Shown: positions 1 to 11,496 of the stretch, piece by piece | Numbering within the stretch: position 1 is the first letter of the stretch | How the letters are laid out: the number at the start of each line of letters is the position of its first letter | NCBI GenBank assembly: GCA_032988165.1 | Contig: JANTQF010000277.1 | Location: 1-46,844 of the forward strand | Source: Emmonsiellopsis sp. PD_33 | Lineage: Eukaryota; Ascomycota; Eurotiomycetes; Onygenales; Ajellomycetaceae | DNA length: 46,844 bases | Direction: 5' to 3' | Program-made: the position numbers and the translations under genes | Notes under the pieces: model-generated | The model's database searches: none | Told to the model about the DNA's origin: nothing | The model's input: only the letters and a program-made list of their open reading frames with translations

Positions 1-2562
1 CTGTCATTGATGAATCACATCGCTCTCTCGATGCGCACCTCATCTGCACACACTTGTCCCAGTAGCGACACTGTCTCGTTCGTGTTGGGCAACGATGTGA
101 GAGTCACGAGGGGGGGGGGGGGGGGCAGTTGGGAGGGGTAGATGTAACCATAGAGCAGGGTTGGGGCATTGGGCACCAACAGGGATACCACCAAATTACT
201 ATGTAATCCTATGTTTATGCTATGCTTTTTTCAATTTAGTTGTTTTTTTTGACCATGTGATTAGCTGATCCACCCGTGTAATTAGTGATCCCCATCAATA
301 AAGACCACGCACGTAATTCGATTCTAATCTTTCTATCAATTTCTAACCAGTATTGAGAATTGGACATTACTTACCCTCCAATAATCCGAGAATACCTTAA
401 GTTAGGGAGTGATGATCCCAAAACGGGGGTAATCTTCACACACTAAATATACTCCGTATATAGATACTAGGCATGCGTGACTATCGGCAGATTGGAAACG
501 TAAATTTCTTTTTCCCACTTCCCTGGGAATGGGGATGGTAACCCCCCCGTCTTCTCTTTCCGAGCCGTGGCTGTCCAAACTGATTCGCAGTATCGTGCAC
601 GTTCTGCTTTATGGTGGGGGAAAGGGTACCTTGGCTTATCCAGGCGGGGTATGATATGCCACGTCAGTTGTGGACCATGGCGCTGGGTCTCTCGTGAATC
701 TATGAAATCCAAAAACAACTGCAGCGGGCGGTACGGTGACAGAGGTTTGTGGGGCGAGGGTTGGGATGGACCCGACAAACAGGACGGGAGTTTCAGACCA
801 GGCCGGATATATTATTTCGTGCAGCATCAAAAGTGATTTGCATCTGCCGCATTTTCGTTGTTTGGGATCTTCAACGGTTAGCACCAGCACACCGCCATCA
901 TGGATCCACTATTTTTTTTGTGGTTCCTCCTTTCTTGTCTTTACTGAACAAGAATGCTCTGGAATCATGCAACCATTGATATCATGGTTCTGCACTTTAT
1001 CAGAGTTGAAACGAGGACAGGGGTCAGAAGCATGGAATAAAAGATAAGGAGAAGGGTTAAAACATCGATTGACGACCGTGTCCGTGGAAGGCGCCAGTAG
1101 TTATGGAAGGAGGAAACGAACAGGACACCTAGCAAGGGTCCACGCTGTAAGCAAGTAGACATCCTCCAGTCGTTGAATGCGCCACTCATTATCCATCTGT
1201 CATCCTCAGGGAACCAGGTAATTTGTTAACTGTCTTTTCCTTGCAAGCATCCCTTGTCTTCCATCGAGCTACAAGCGAGAAAGCAGCCATATGAATCAAT
1301 TATCTTGATGAGGGGAAATTCCAGCCACGATACCACCGCCACGTTAGTGACACTTATATTGGGATTATTGGGTACCCACCCTCATCTTTCTTGGTCTGAT
1401 CGGGGGTGGGCAACACAACACGGTTGCCCCTCGGTTCCGTGGTTAGACACGGGACAGGAGTCCCGAGTCCGTGTCCTTGGGAAGTGAATAGAAAATGCCT
1501 AGAATTCGGTTCTTGTTTCGCCCAAGTATGGAGTTTTCGATGACGTCTTTTTTAGTCTTCCACCTGACAACGGGGATTTGGGGGTGTTGCTATAATTCCT
1601 TGTCCCTCCTAGTCCCACTCGAGGTGGGCTTTCCACCAACTGGCTAGGCTTCGGAGCCTAACGAATTGTAGAACCAGGGTTGAACTCTGGACGACCCCAA
1701 AATTCTGCCCGCATTCTTGTCTTTCTCGTCCGCATTCAGTAGGAAATGGAAGAGGGCTAACACATAGGAAGAGGCTGCCATTATGAAGAATAAACAATGG
1801 CCTCCCATCGCTGTTCATTAGGGCATGTGACCCATGTCTTCACCAATCATTCGAGAACTGCCGAGTTAGTCTAAGAATAATTCTGGAGACAGCGCATCTC
1901 GAAAACTGATTAGTTGTCCCAAACTAAATGCAATGCAGTCCCATACAGCGTATAACTGATTAGCCACGCTATTTTCACCATGGGCCAACATGATTTGCCC
2001 CATTGTTAGGGAGGACTTAGCTCAACGGGGTCAACAAACCGTAACGCTGACGAATAGCGGGTTAAAAAAACTCCCAGAGAGAATAATGGCACAAGGCGGA
2101 AAGCCGAAAAGGATAACCTGAGACTAGTAGGTACCGACGACAGTTGCAACCAGCCCATAATTGGAACCTAGCATAATATCTTGGTCATTTTTCTTGTTGG
2201 GGACAGAATCAGGGTCTGCTGTCGTGAAACGAAGACAAAAGGACCATCTTACCAAGCTCACCATCACTGATCTTTTGATAAGGCTGTAGTGAAGATATTG
2301 GTATACCTTGACCAGACCACAGCGATACTTCAAACATCAAGGCTATCCGCTTCGGTATCTTAGGACAGTTCATGCAGCCCAGGGTGGAAGAAAGGGGTAA
2401 CTACTACACAACATCAGTTTGGAGACAACAAATGCGGCGGGCTTAATAACCCTCGACCGTATATCAGACAAAATACCCCGATAACGCCGACTTCCTCCCT
2501 GTACACCGGCAACAAGGAATCCCTCGCATCTTTGCTAAATATATTGTCGACTCGAGGTTAAG
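1..2562. other. Left intergenic region, no gene recognised
   Basis: No open frame here resembles a known protein, and no chain of exons with sensible splice sites could be built on either strand. It holds a 16-base G run (110-125) and imperfect short repeats of the form GATTAG.TGATCC around 259-290. AT-rich spacer fills the rest. It may be ordinary intergenic DNA or very old transposon debris; the sequence does not decide. Confidence 0.5.
110..125. repeat. G homopolymer, 16 bases
   Basis: An uninterrupted run of 16 G on the plus strand in non-coding DNA. It is one of three long G tracts in the window, all G on the plus strand. Such tracts are length-unstable and are frequent places of sequencing error, so the exact length should not be trusted. 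Confidence 0.9.
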
Positions 2563-4106
2563 ATGACGTACCTAACTCAATTCCCATTCCCATTTTCTCC
2601 TCCGTCCACCGGCATGTGTGGCTAACCATGTGGTATATCCTAGAAATCCGGAATCAGGGACCACGGAGTTGGATGATTCGTACCTGCGGCTTGTCACGTA
2701 CCAAGGGAGAGAGTTTCAAAAATATGCCGTTGACAATCGCATATATTTCGGTCCCGTCGACGATGTATGGTACTCACGATGAAGTCCACGTTCCAGGATT
2801 ATTACAACAACTGACTCTATGTAGCATGAAATAGAGAGGCTTGAGATACAACATCAAGTCTTTAATAAAGTCTTCGATGACCGGTTAATATTTCCCCCCG
2901 TCCATGGTGTAAGACGGGTTCTAGATTGCGGTTATGGAAACGGAAGCTGGGCAGTCGAGGTTGCTGAACAATATCCTTCTTGTGAGGTGGGTTGCAGTAA
3001 CATATTTTTTGGAGGACCATGCTAATACGCCCTGCGCAGGTTATAGGAGTTGACATATCCCCGCACATGAAGCCTGATGACACTCCCGAAAACCTCTGGT
3101 TGCAGGTCAGTTCTTCCGCTAGGCACATTTATATTTGTACTCCGATTTCTTTCTTTGGGCTCTTCTACCCCGGCCGTAGTGTTAGAGTATCTGGGTCTAG
3201 TTGGATATTGCGGTTGACCCCTTAAGGATCCTTTCGAAGATTGCGATTCCGTATCGTAATGCCACCACGACCATTTCTCTAGCTGACTTTTCATATGTAA
3301 CTAGGTTGATGACCTGAATCGAACCTTCACGTTTCAACAAAACCATTTCGATTTAGTTCACTCAAGGCTACTCGCATCAGGGTTGAATAAACAGAGGTGG
3401 CCAAGATATATTCGCGATATCAAAAGGTAGGTTAGCCCTTATGTTTAAGAGCCGGGACAAGAAAGAGGGTCGACAAAAAAATACCAAGATCATTCTGACC
3501 CTGAAGAAAAGTCTGTGACGCTGACGGGATAACACAATCTGGTATCCTAGGGCACTAAAACCCGGTGGTTGGGTGCAGATGGTTGAAATGTATTTCAACG
3601 TCCAATCCGACAACGGCACCATAACGGATGGACACGCGCTGAGGCAATGGAGTGCGAGATATGTGCGGGCAATCGACGAGGACAAGGATCCCAGGGTTGC
3701 TATGAAATTGGACAACCTTTTATCCTCTGCCGGTTTCGTCAATGTTGAAAAAACATTGATACATCTTCCTCTATCTCCTTGGCCAACAGGTGAGTTAGCT
3801 GAAACCCTGAATGATTGATGGTCGCTCACCGATTTTAGATCCAAGAATGAGAGAGATAGGGGGTATGAATCGAGCGAATGTGCATCGCCTTTTGAGCTCA
3901 TTGGCTTTATACCCTCTGATGGAGCGCTCGGGAATGTCTCGAGAAGAATTTGAAGTCCTTGTGGCACAGGCTCGAAGGGAGGCGGATAATCCGTCTTTTA
4001 AGGCGTACTTCCCGTTGTATGTTGTGAAATTTCTTTTCTCGTGCCCTGTTTTAATTCGGTTGACTAATGGTGTAGATACGTTTGCATCGGACGAAAACCG
4101 AGTTAA
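2563..4106 (+). CDS. LaeA/UMTA-like SAM-dependent methyltransferase (8 exons)
   Basis: Class I methyltransferase of the LaeA-like fungal family; the substrate is unknown, and members act either on secondary metabolites or as regulators. Exons: 2563-2567, 2644-2764, 2825-2986, 3040-3105, 3305-3426, 3551-3789, 3839-4016, 4076-4106. They join in frame to 307 aa. Visible landmarks in order: YQGREFQKYAVDN (about 19-31), ERLEIQHQVFNKVF, SAM motif I VLDCGYGNGSWA, acidic-loop motif VIGVDISPH, VDDLNRTF, post-motif FDLVHSRL, motif ALKPGGWVQMVE, and the tail YVCIGRKPS at the stop. Exon 1 is only ATG plus two bases; its donor GTACCT and the CTAAC branch support it, but this start is the weakest part of the model. 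The third-to-fourth-block intron is 199 nt, long for these genes. The catalytic fold looks complete, so I call the gene intact. Neighbours give no pathway; it lies well outside the PKS/NRPS locus. Confidence 0.85.
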
Positions 4107-6653
4107 CAGGCAAGAGAACCGACGTTCACTGGATATTGCGCACTGTATTCATGGCAATCGCGACGGCGCGTCCGTATGGAACATTGTTAGATATCTTAGG
4201 GGGTTGTTGCTGTTGTCATACTTTTGCGGTCCGCTTCGTCCAAATTTTGAACGGAGCTTCGATTTTTGCAACCGGAGACACAATTTTCTTATCTGCAATA
4301 TGTTAATATCAGTTTATTAAAGTTTTGCTTGCCAATTCATATCATAGGGCCTCGCGTTCTGCGAATTCGATGGGCAAAACCTAGGTGTTGCCGAGCCAAC
4401 TTTCGAGTCAAGATGTCCGCCCAATTTATTCATTTGGGTTATCATAGTCTTCTCAAAAAGATTCTTCGACATTTCGAAACTCACGAACCGGAGTCCTAGT
4501 GTTGTCATATTCATTGTGATGTCGTCAAATGGAGCCCGTTGGGGGTCAAGAAGGGTTCCATATTGACCCGCCCGAGGAATTCGGTTGGGATGGGCGCTTG
4601 CCACGAAGCCCGTCCCTCATGCCGAATCATGATAGAATCCATCAAGTCGATCTCTTCATAACCGCACTCGAAGAGGTTGGAGCACGTATTATGACAATAT
4701 TTCAACGAACGAGGGAGTCTTAGGCTTCAAGGACCATCGATGGATCTAGCCCCTACTTCTTGAATCAGATGGAAATTCTAGATGAGTGATTAACGACATG
4801 GAAAGGAGGAGTTACCTATTCGCCGTATATTCGGGCAAAGCCACGACATTTTGGAAGCACCCAGGCGTGGAAGCCGGGTATTATCGGTCCGTCACAGCTG
4901 GATCCCCAGGGCGAGTGAACTGTAAGAGGGCGCAATACAGCTTATTGCTCCTCAACAGCGGTCATAGTAGCACAGTGAGTGAGCCAACAACAAGCGTGAG
5001 AGAATGAAATCCGGAAGACGAGAGAGACAGCGGAGGAGAGCTGGAAGAGAAGAAGAACGGGAAGCGGCTGACGGGAGCGAAGGGGGCTCAGGGGCGTGGC
5101 AGTTGCGTGCGCTTTGGACCTTTGGCTGGTCGAACGAGTTTTCGCCAACATTCCAGTATTGAGCTCCTACGTGTGTGGCAGCGGATCCGGTCTTCTGAAA
5201 CGGTGTTAGGTTGGTAAATCTAATAATAAGATCAACCTCCCTTCCCGGAGACACCATGCGAGTGGTTGCGTGAAGAGATATTGGACAACCAGCAGAGAAC
5301 TAACTAGCTTTGACCAGGATCTTGCCAAACTTCCACCAAGCGAACCCAATGAGGCCTCTGTTTCTCCATTCTGGATTGGCTTGCGGGCCGTTGCGAGTTC
5401 CGACACCCATGTCTGTTTTGGAGATGCATCCCGCTGCCTCCCATGCTGTCTGGTTGGCCGACAGAACCCCCCAAACCGTCGTCCTTTGCACGTAAGCTGA
5501 TGCTGGCCATCCAGCAGGAAAAGAGGGAGGCAATGGCCAGGTAAGAGCTTACCTCCCCCAGGATCTTGTTGGTTGATGGTCTCTTCCGAGCTTGGCTGAA
5601 ACCGATCCCAAAAGGTCTGGGGATTTTCGCCCTTTATCAAAGCACCCCCTGAGATTTTGTTGCTGGTTCCTTAGGGTCCACCATGGCTCCATACCAATAG
5701 GAAAACACATATGAAGAAAGGAGGAGCTGTTCAGTTCTCTCCCGAGTCCCCAAGAAGAAGTCCCATGATATCAGCTTCACAAGGCGACGAAATTCGGAGG
5801 AAAAAGATTACCAAGCCCGCCCAGGATCCCGACTCTTCATCGCTGAGGTTTTCGAACTTCAAGAGCCCATATTGGGCGAGACCAGAGATCGCCATAGCAT
5901 GGGAGCCCGTTTACAGGGTTGCAACCAGACAGCGGCAGATACTCGTCAGCCAGGCTTGGGAAACCGGCCCACCAGTGCCACTACTACTAGCTAGGTTTAC
6001 AAGATCGAATATCTCAGGAAAGCAACAGGCTAGCGTCCCGGGTGCACGGGGAATGGTGGATAGCGTGCATCGGTGCGGTTTTAATGCGGTAGTATGGAGT
6101 AATAGCCATTCTATTGCTTGCGCCGAACGCCCGCGGAAGGCTTCCGAAATGCCATTCCCACCTTAAGCTCCGCCCGCCCGCGTCCTCCAAGGGTCACTGG
6201 GCCTGTTTTCTTGCCATCCATTTCATGTTCAACAGCGCAGCCAGCTCCGGTGGCCAGCACATGCTACACAAAGCCTCGACGGTGGATTCCACGCCCCTCT
6301 GAGGCGAACGTCACGATGGCTGGGGAAGAGACACTCCGTAAAATGCACAGAAACCGGACATATGCCATGTTGGTAACCATTTCGTCATACATAGAAAATA
6401 CCTGCCAACCAACTGAATAATCCAAAACATACAAAATGCTGCTCGTTCTGGGGTAGAAAATTTGACGCGCTCTTGGGCGCTTACAAAGCTCGGCAAAGTT
6501 GCTCGGCTTGACGCCTCGGCTGCAGCTTCCCGTTACGCGCACGGCCTCGCTTACACTAACCGCGTGTGTCCAGCAGAAAAAACCTCCGCCAGCATCATCC
6601 AGAAAAGCTGCCAGTGACATAACCCCAACAGCCACCAGCACGGCCCAGTCAGG
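4107..6653. other. Intergenic region, no gene recognised
   Basis: About 2.5 kb between the methyltransferase and KRR1. Open frames at 4529-4723 (+), 5206-5640 (-) and 5711-6166 (+) have no motif I recognise and do not extend through plausible introns. Membrane-like stretches appear when 5650-6170 is read on the minus strand, so a decayed membrane-protein gene is possible but not shown. The last 200 bases before 6654 should hold the KRR1 promoter. Confidence 0.45.
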
Positions 6654-7863
6654 ATGCCTTCCACATACAAGAAGGACAAGCCGTGGGACACGGATGATAT
6701 TGACAAGTGGAAGGTTGGTTTCCCCCCGATCCACGTGCAAAAATACACGCTAACTCCCCCGTTTCCAGATCGAAGAATTCAAACCAGAAGACAATGCGGG
6801 CGGCACGTTCACAGAGGAGTCCTCCTTCGTCAGCTTATTTCCGAAATATCGAGAAGCCTACCTGAAAGAAACATGGCCTATGATAACCCGGGCGCTGGAA
6901 AAGCAAGGCATAGCCTGCACGCTGGATTTGGTGGAGGGAAGCATGACTGTCAAAACTACGCGGAAAACATTCGATCCAGCTGCGATTCTGAATGCGCGAG
7001 ACCTGATTAAACTGCTTGCGCGAAGCGTACCAGCGCCACAGGTAAATTATCGCCCGGGGATTTCCTCTGCCTGCAATCCCTACTCGTTCAGAGAAACTGA
7101 CAGCTTCTCTCCCGATTTATAGGCCCTAAAGATTTTAGAAGATGGAGTCGCCTGCGACATCATCAAAATCCGCAACCTAGTCCGCAACAAGGAACGGTTT
7201 GTAAAACGACGTCAACGCATACTTGGCCCCTCAGGCTCAACCCTCAAAGCCCTCGAACTTCTCACAGAAACATACATCCTCGTCCAAGGAAACACCGTTT
7301 CCGCCATGGGACCCTACAAGGGCCTCAAAGAAATCCGCCGCGTAGTCGAAGACTGCATGGCCAACATCCACCCTATCTACTACATCAAGGAACTCATGAT
7401 CAAGCGTGAATTGGCAAAGGACCCCAAGCTGGCCACCGAGAGCTGGGACCGGTTCCTACCACATTTCAAGAAGCGCACGCTGAGCAAACGCCGGACGCCA
7501 TTCAAGGTCACTGACAAGAGCAAGAAGGTCTACACGCCCTTCCCACCTGCGCAGGAGAAGAGTAAGATTGATCTGCAGATCGAGAGTGGTGAATACTTCT
7601 TGTCGAAGCAGGCGAAGGAGCGGGTGAAGAAGGAGGAAATGATGGAGAAGCAGCGGGAGAAGAGGGAAGAGAAGAAGAAGGAACTGGAGAAGGAGTTTGT
7701 GCCGCCCAAGGAAGTAGATGTGGTAGAGAAGAAGAAAAAGAAGCGGAAACGGGATGCGGATGCTGGGGACGCGGATGCAGACGCCGCCGCAGCCGAGAAG
7801 AAGGCGCATAAGAAGTCGAAGAAAAAGAAGCGGGAGTCCGCCGCGGCGGAGGCTGAAGAATGA
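6654..7863 (+). CDS. KRR1: KRR1 small-subunit processome protein
   Basis: Nucleolar KH-domain protein needed for 18S rRNA processing and 40S subunit assembly. Exons 6654-6713, 6769-7041 and 7123-7863 join to 357 aa. The start MPSTYKKDKPWDTDDIDKWK is typical of the family. FPKYREAYLKETWP and the basic RFVKRRQRILGPSGSTLKAL segment (degenerate KH region) follow, then the MGPYKGLKEIRRVVEDCM block and IHPIYYIKELMIKREL. After FKKRTLSKRRTPFK the protein ends in a long lysine/glutamate coiled and nuclear-targeting tail (KKKKKRKR, KKSKKKKRES) typical of nucleolar proteins. Length agrees with fungal orthologues, which are slightly longer than yeast Krr1. Both introns start with GT and end with AG, and both keep frame. 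It converges with the acyl-CoA synthetase gene to its right. Confidence 0.95.
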
Positions 7864-8330
7864 TTTAATTTACTCGAGGGTGGGTTTGTTCTTGTACAGA
7901 ATTATATCCGGCGCAATGGGTAGAGTGCTTTTTTTTCGTTCCGTTACAATTTTTATTGAGACCCTTTTTGCGGGGTTAACTACCAATACCAAAAATTCCT
8001 CATGCCTTGGAAAACGATATCGTTGATTGTCTTGCTCTTCTTCCTGTAACTTTGACAATCTCATAACATTCTTTCCGTTCTATTTTCAGAAATCATATGC
8101 GTATTCCCCTCCGGGTGCGCATATGGATATTCATTCTTCCCATGTGATACTGGAACCGGATATTGAGAAATTGATCTATATCTCCAAGCTAATGGATATA
8201 TCCCGACATTTGTATACATATAAATACTTTAGTAGTCCACACGAAGAGAATTAATCGCAGCGCGTTGAGACCTAATAAACTTCTTGCCCAATAATAACTT
8301 ATCTACACCCAAATTCCCTTACCCACCGCC
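7864..8330. other. Convergent 3' spacer between KRR1 and the acyl-CoA synthetase
   Basis: About 470 bases lying downstream of both flanking genes, which point at each other. It is T-rich after the KRR1 stop and shows no coding structure. It should hold both 3' UTRs and polyadenylation regions. Confidence 0.6.
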
Positions 8331-10665
8331 TCACAATCTCACAGTCCCCTGCTGTAGGCGGCCCCACACACCCGAATCTAGCCTTTCATATGTCCCTTTC
8401 GCTCCATTGAGCCAGTACAATGTGTCGCCAGGTATAGCATTCTCTGACCCTGGTGCATTGTCTGCAAGGACAACATAGTTCGGATCCCAAGGTAATTTCT
8501 CAACGACAGTCTTGGCTTGTTTGAATGTGAAGCCGGTTGCGATGCTGTTTGGGGTTTGTTAGCTGTTAGGGTTCCTCTATTCATCCCCTATATTTCTCAT
8601 TCTTTTCTTCGTCCTTTTTCACCCCTAATCTTCCCCTTCATATCTAGTTTTACTATAAGGGAGCGTAACATACCTGTTCACTATGCGGACAAGACGCGGT
8701 AATGCGTATGATGGCACACCCCTATTGACTAGATGTTGATACAGGGAGCCAATGAATTCAGTTTCTGCTGCGCTACTTCGTGAATGCAAGGCGATGGCTG
8801 CGCCGCCTGCTTGGCCATCATATCTATAAAAAATCAGTTTGTAGCCCTAGGAGACTAAAAAAAAAGGGGGGGGGGGGGTCAGCTCACTTCTCAAGCCTAA
8901 CACCAAACACTACAGCATCATTCACATTTGGAATCGTACAAATATGATCCCTCACCTCCCCCGTACTCACATTCTCCCCCTTCCACCGGAACGTATCACC
9001 CACCCGTTCATGGAACCTCACCCACCCGGATTCCTCCTGTATAAGCAGATCGCCCATCCGCTGAAACATATCCCCCTTCCTAAACACATCCTTCAAGATC
9101 TTCTTCTCCGTCGCGTCGTCGTCGTTCAGATACCTGGACAAAACATCTAAACTCGGAATGCGCCCAATAACCTCCCCTTCCTCCCCCAAGCGCGCCTTAA
9201 TACAGAACCCCGTCTTCGGATCACGCACAGGCATCCGCGTCTCCTGATCATACTTGACCACGAACGTCGAATCTTCAACGAACCGTCTGAGGGGTCCCGC
9301 AAACCCAATCTTCCCCGCACCGGCCGCTGCGCAACCGTGATTATCGAACTTGGCCATGCCCTCCGTGGACCGGTAAAATTCGCGGATCTCAGGCACATTG
9401 AAGCGTTCCTTGAACTTATCCCAGATCTCCGCACGCAGCCCGTTACCGTAGGCATGCGTACATTGATGTGCGCGATCGTACTCAGAGGGCGGGGCGGCGA
9501 GTAGATAGCGGCACAGCTCGCCGATGTAGAGGATGCGGTTTGCCTTGGATTCTGTCACGTCTTTCCAGAATTTCGAGACGGAGAACTTTCGCGCTAGGCA
9601 GATGGTGCCGCCGCAGCCTAGGGAGTAGTTGAGGATGCCGAAGAAGGCGGTGCCGTGGAATAGGGGCAGGGCGGAATATGATCGGAGTGGGTAGTATTTT
9701 GATGGGTTGTTGAAATCCAGGGCTTGCGGGGTTGAGGTCACCCACATCATGTGGTTGCGGATTGCGCAGGCTTTGGGTTTGCCTGTTGTGCCCGAGGTGT
9801 AGATGAGGATTGCTGGTGAGGTCAGTATTTTGGACTGTATATAAAGATTTAGAATGGGGCGGTACCTATGTCTGTGATTCCCCGTTTCGCAGGCTGGAGA
9901 TCGAGATGGCCCGCATTCTCCAGCTCAGTCAAGCCAATAGACTCGACATTACCTGGGAGTGAGGCGGATGAGAACGAAGAGAGATTGATAGAGAGGTGTG
10001 GGAGCGACGATATAACATGTTCGGCCAAGTCAGGGGTAGAGACTATATGGGACGCCTTTGCTACATCCAACGAGTGCGCAAACGTCTCGTCTTCAACATC
10101 ATAGTATCAGTGTTTGTCTCGACGCAAGAAACGTATTGGAAATGCGATATGCTTACTTCGCAAATTCGTATTGATCAGCCCAGCCACTGCGCCCAGTTTC
10201 GATACCGCAAGGACAGCAATCACCATCTCTGGCGAATTCGTCGTGAAGACAGCCACCACATCGCCAGCCTTGACGCCGCGATCATGCAGGATTCCGGCGA
10301 GCTGATTGACCCCTGGGAAGAGCTGAGGCATTAGACCGGGATATCCCTTCAATTTCCTGCTTTATTGTTCCCGTTTATCCAGAGGGGTAGAGGAACATAC
10401 TCAACCGAAGCTCGCCGTACGACAATGTCCTGCCCTCAAACCAAACAGCATCAACCTCGTCCTTGACTTTCAACTGGGTGAAGACGCCATAGAGCGACTG
10501 CGTGTCTTTTGCGCGCCCCGCTCTCTCTCGGATTCTGTTTGCAAAACTTCGACTGTCGCGTATATCCCGGATATCAGTGGATATGGAGAACTTCGCATTC
10601 AAGTAGCCGGCAACGGCAGAGAGCGCTGCAAGGGAAGTTAGAGGGCTAGAGGTGATGGCCTCCAT
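8331..10665 (-). CDS. FATP-type very-long-chain acyl-CoA synthetase / fatty-acid transporter
   Basis: AMP-forming acyl-CoA synthetase of the FATP/Fat1 family, which activates long or very long fatty acids at membranes or peroxisomes. Exons from the 5' end: 10665-10401, 10312-10157, 10090-9866, 9812-8888, 8823-8674, 8544-8331; they join to 644 aa. Motifs in order: DEVDAVWFEGRTLSYGEL, GAVAGLINTNLR, the AMP-binding loop IYTSGTTGKPKA, LPLFHGTAFF, IGELCRYLL, EFYRSTEG, and the FATP signature GDTFRWKGENVSTGEV. The C-terminus WGRLQQGTVRL is not a PTS1 tripeptide. The intron at 8824-8887 carries a 13-base C tract on the sense strand. The gene starts 831 bp from the thiolase and diverges from it, which suggests shared fatty-acid control. 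Bile-acid-type ligases are close relatives, so the preferred acid is uncertain. Confidence 0.93.
8866..8878. repeat. G homopolymer (13 bases) inside an intron
   Basis: Thirteen G preceded by nine A on the plus strand. It lies inside the fourth intron of the acyl-CoA synthetase, where the transcript reads C13 then U9, so it may serve as part of the polypyrimidine stretch. Length changes would not alter the protein. Confidence 0.9.
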
Positions 10666-11306
10666 CGTCTGCCTGCGTCTATGCTTTTCTTTTTCTAACC
10701 TTCTGTATGAAACAGAATACGAAATCTAGGACGGTTCGAAGCTGCGATTGTACGGACAAGTCGCGTCTTCGACAAAGTCGACAAAGCTGCAACAACAAAA
10801 ACGATCGATATAGTTAAGTTAGGCGGAAGTGGAAAGTTCAAAGGCCAGAGAGAGAAAATATAAAAAGACAGTCTCTTCATGAAATTTGCCGGGCTACCAG
10901 GATGGCCTGCTACCGGCGCATATTATTAAAAGCGCCCATAGCCAACAGCCGCAACACCAACCGCTGCCAATATCCATCCCGATTTCTTCATCCGGGATAT
11001 GGTCCAGGACATGGATTGACAGCCGCCCACCTCCCCCTAAGCTTGACTGGGCGTTAGTGCGGGGAAGCCAGCAAGAATACAGTTAATCATATGGGGGCTG
11101 GAGGTGGTGATGGCAGCAGCGGGATGCACCAACTACCGAAGCTCCAAATCACCAACAAGCTCCAGCCAAGGGCAAAGGAATTCGCGTGGAAGCGAAGGTT
11201 TATCTGGAATGTTTTCAAGGGCGTCTTTTTGGCACTAAAAAACTAGGTTGGTCGGTTGTTCGGTGTTTGATGACATTCTGAGTTCTATGGAAACGTCCAG
11301 GAACTG

Positions 11307-11317
11307 CCGAGGCCAAT
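11307..11317 (+). promoter_or_regulatory. FarA/FarB-type CCGAGG element abutting CCAAT
   Basis: CCGAGG is the core recognised by the fungal fatty-acid Zn2Cys6 activators FarA/FarB, and CCAAT is bound by the HAP-like complex. The two cores sit side by side 180 bp upstream of the thiolase ATG. The match is seen in the sequence; binding is inferred from the known motif and from the function of both flanking genes. Confidence 0.6.
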
Positions 11318-11399
11318 CCGCAAACTGTGAGGACGAACGGCAGATGGCGGGAGAAATTTATTAAATAAGCCCGATACGCCTGTGATTGCCAGTCGGTTT

Positions 11400-11446
11400 C
11401 CTTCTCGTCTTTCTTTTCTGTCTTCTCTCCTCTCCCATTCCTCAGA
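11400..11446 (+). promoter_or_regulatory. CT-rich core-promoter tract of the thiolase gene
   Basis: A nearly pure pyrimidine stretch begins about 100 bp upstream of the start codon at 11497. Such tracts commonly precede transcription start sites of well-expressed filamentous-fungal genes; no TATA box is needed to explain the position. Confidence 0.5.
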
Positions 11447-11496
11447 ATAATCCACCGAGCGCCGGAATCAGCTGCATATTTATACATCCCTCCAAA

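Larger units (their letters stand above)
10666..11496. promoter_or_regulatory. Bidirectional promoter of acyl-CoA synthetase and thiolase
   Basis: 831 bp separate the two divergent start codons. Both products act in fatty-acid activation and beta-oxidation, so common regulation is expected. CCGAGG (11307-11312) directly abuts a CCAAT box (11313-11317), and a CT-rich tract precedes the thiolase start. No separate gene is visible between them. Confidence 0.75.

Noticed and set aside
1620..1700. tRNA-like segment on the minus strand with a GTTCAAC loop
   Set aside because: Only a four-pair T-arm could be drawn; no matching acceptor, D or anticodon arms are present.
5206..6166. Open frames that might be a transporter or other gene
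   Set aside because: No recognisable motif, no consistent splicing and weak composition; at best a decayed gene.
8331..10665. Acyl-CoA synthetase as the loading enzyme of the PKS/NRPS cluster
   Set aside because: It is paired head to head with the peroxisomal thiolase and lies among housekeeping genes 14 kb from the cluster; its motifs are those of FATP fatty-acid enzymes.
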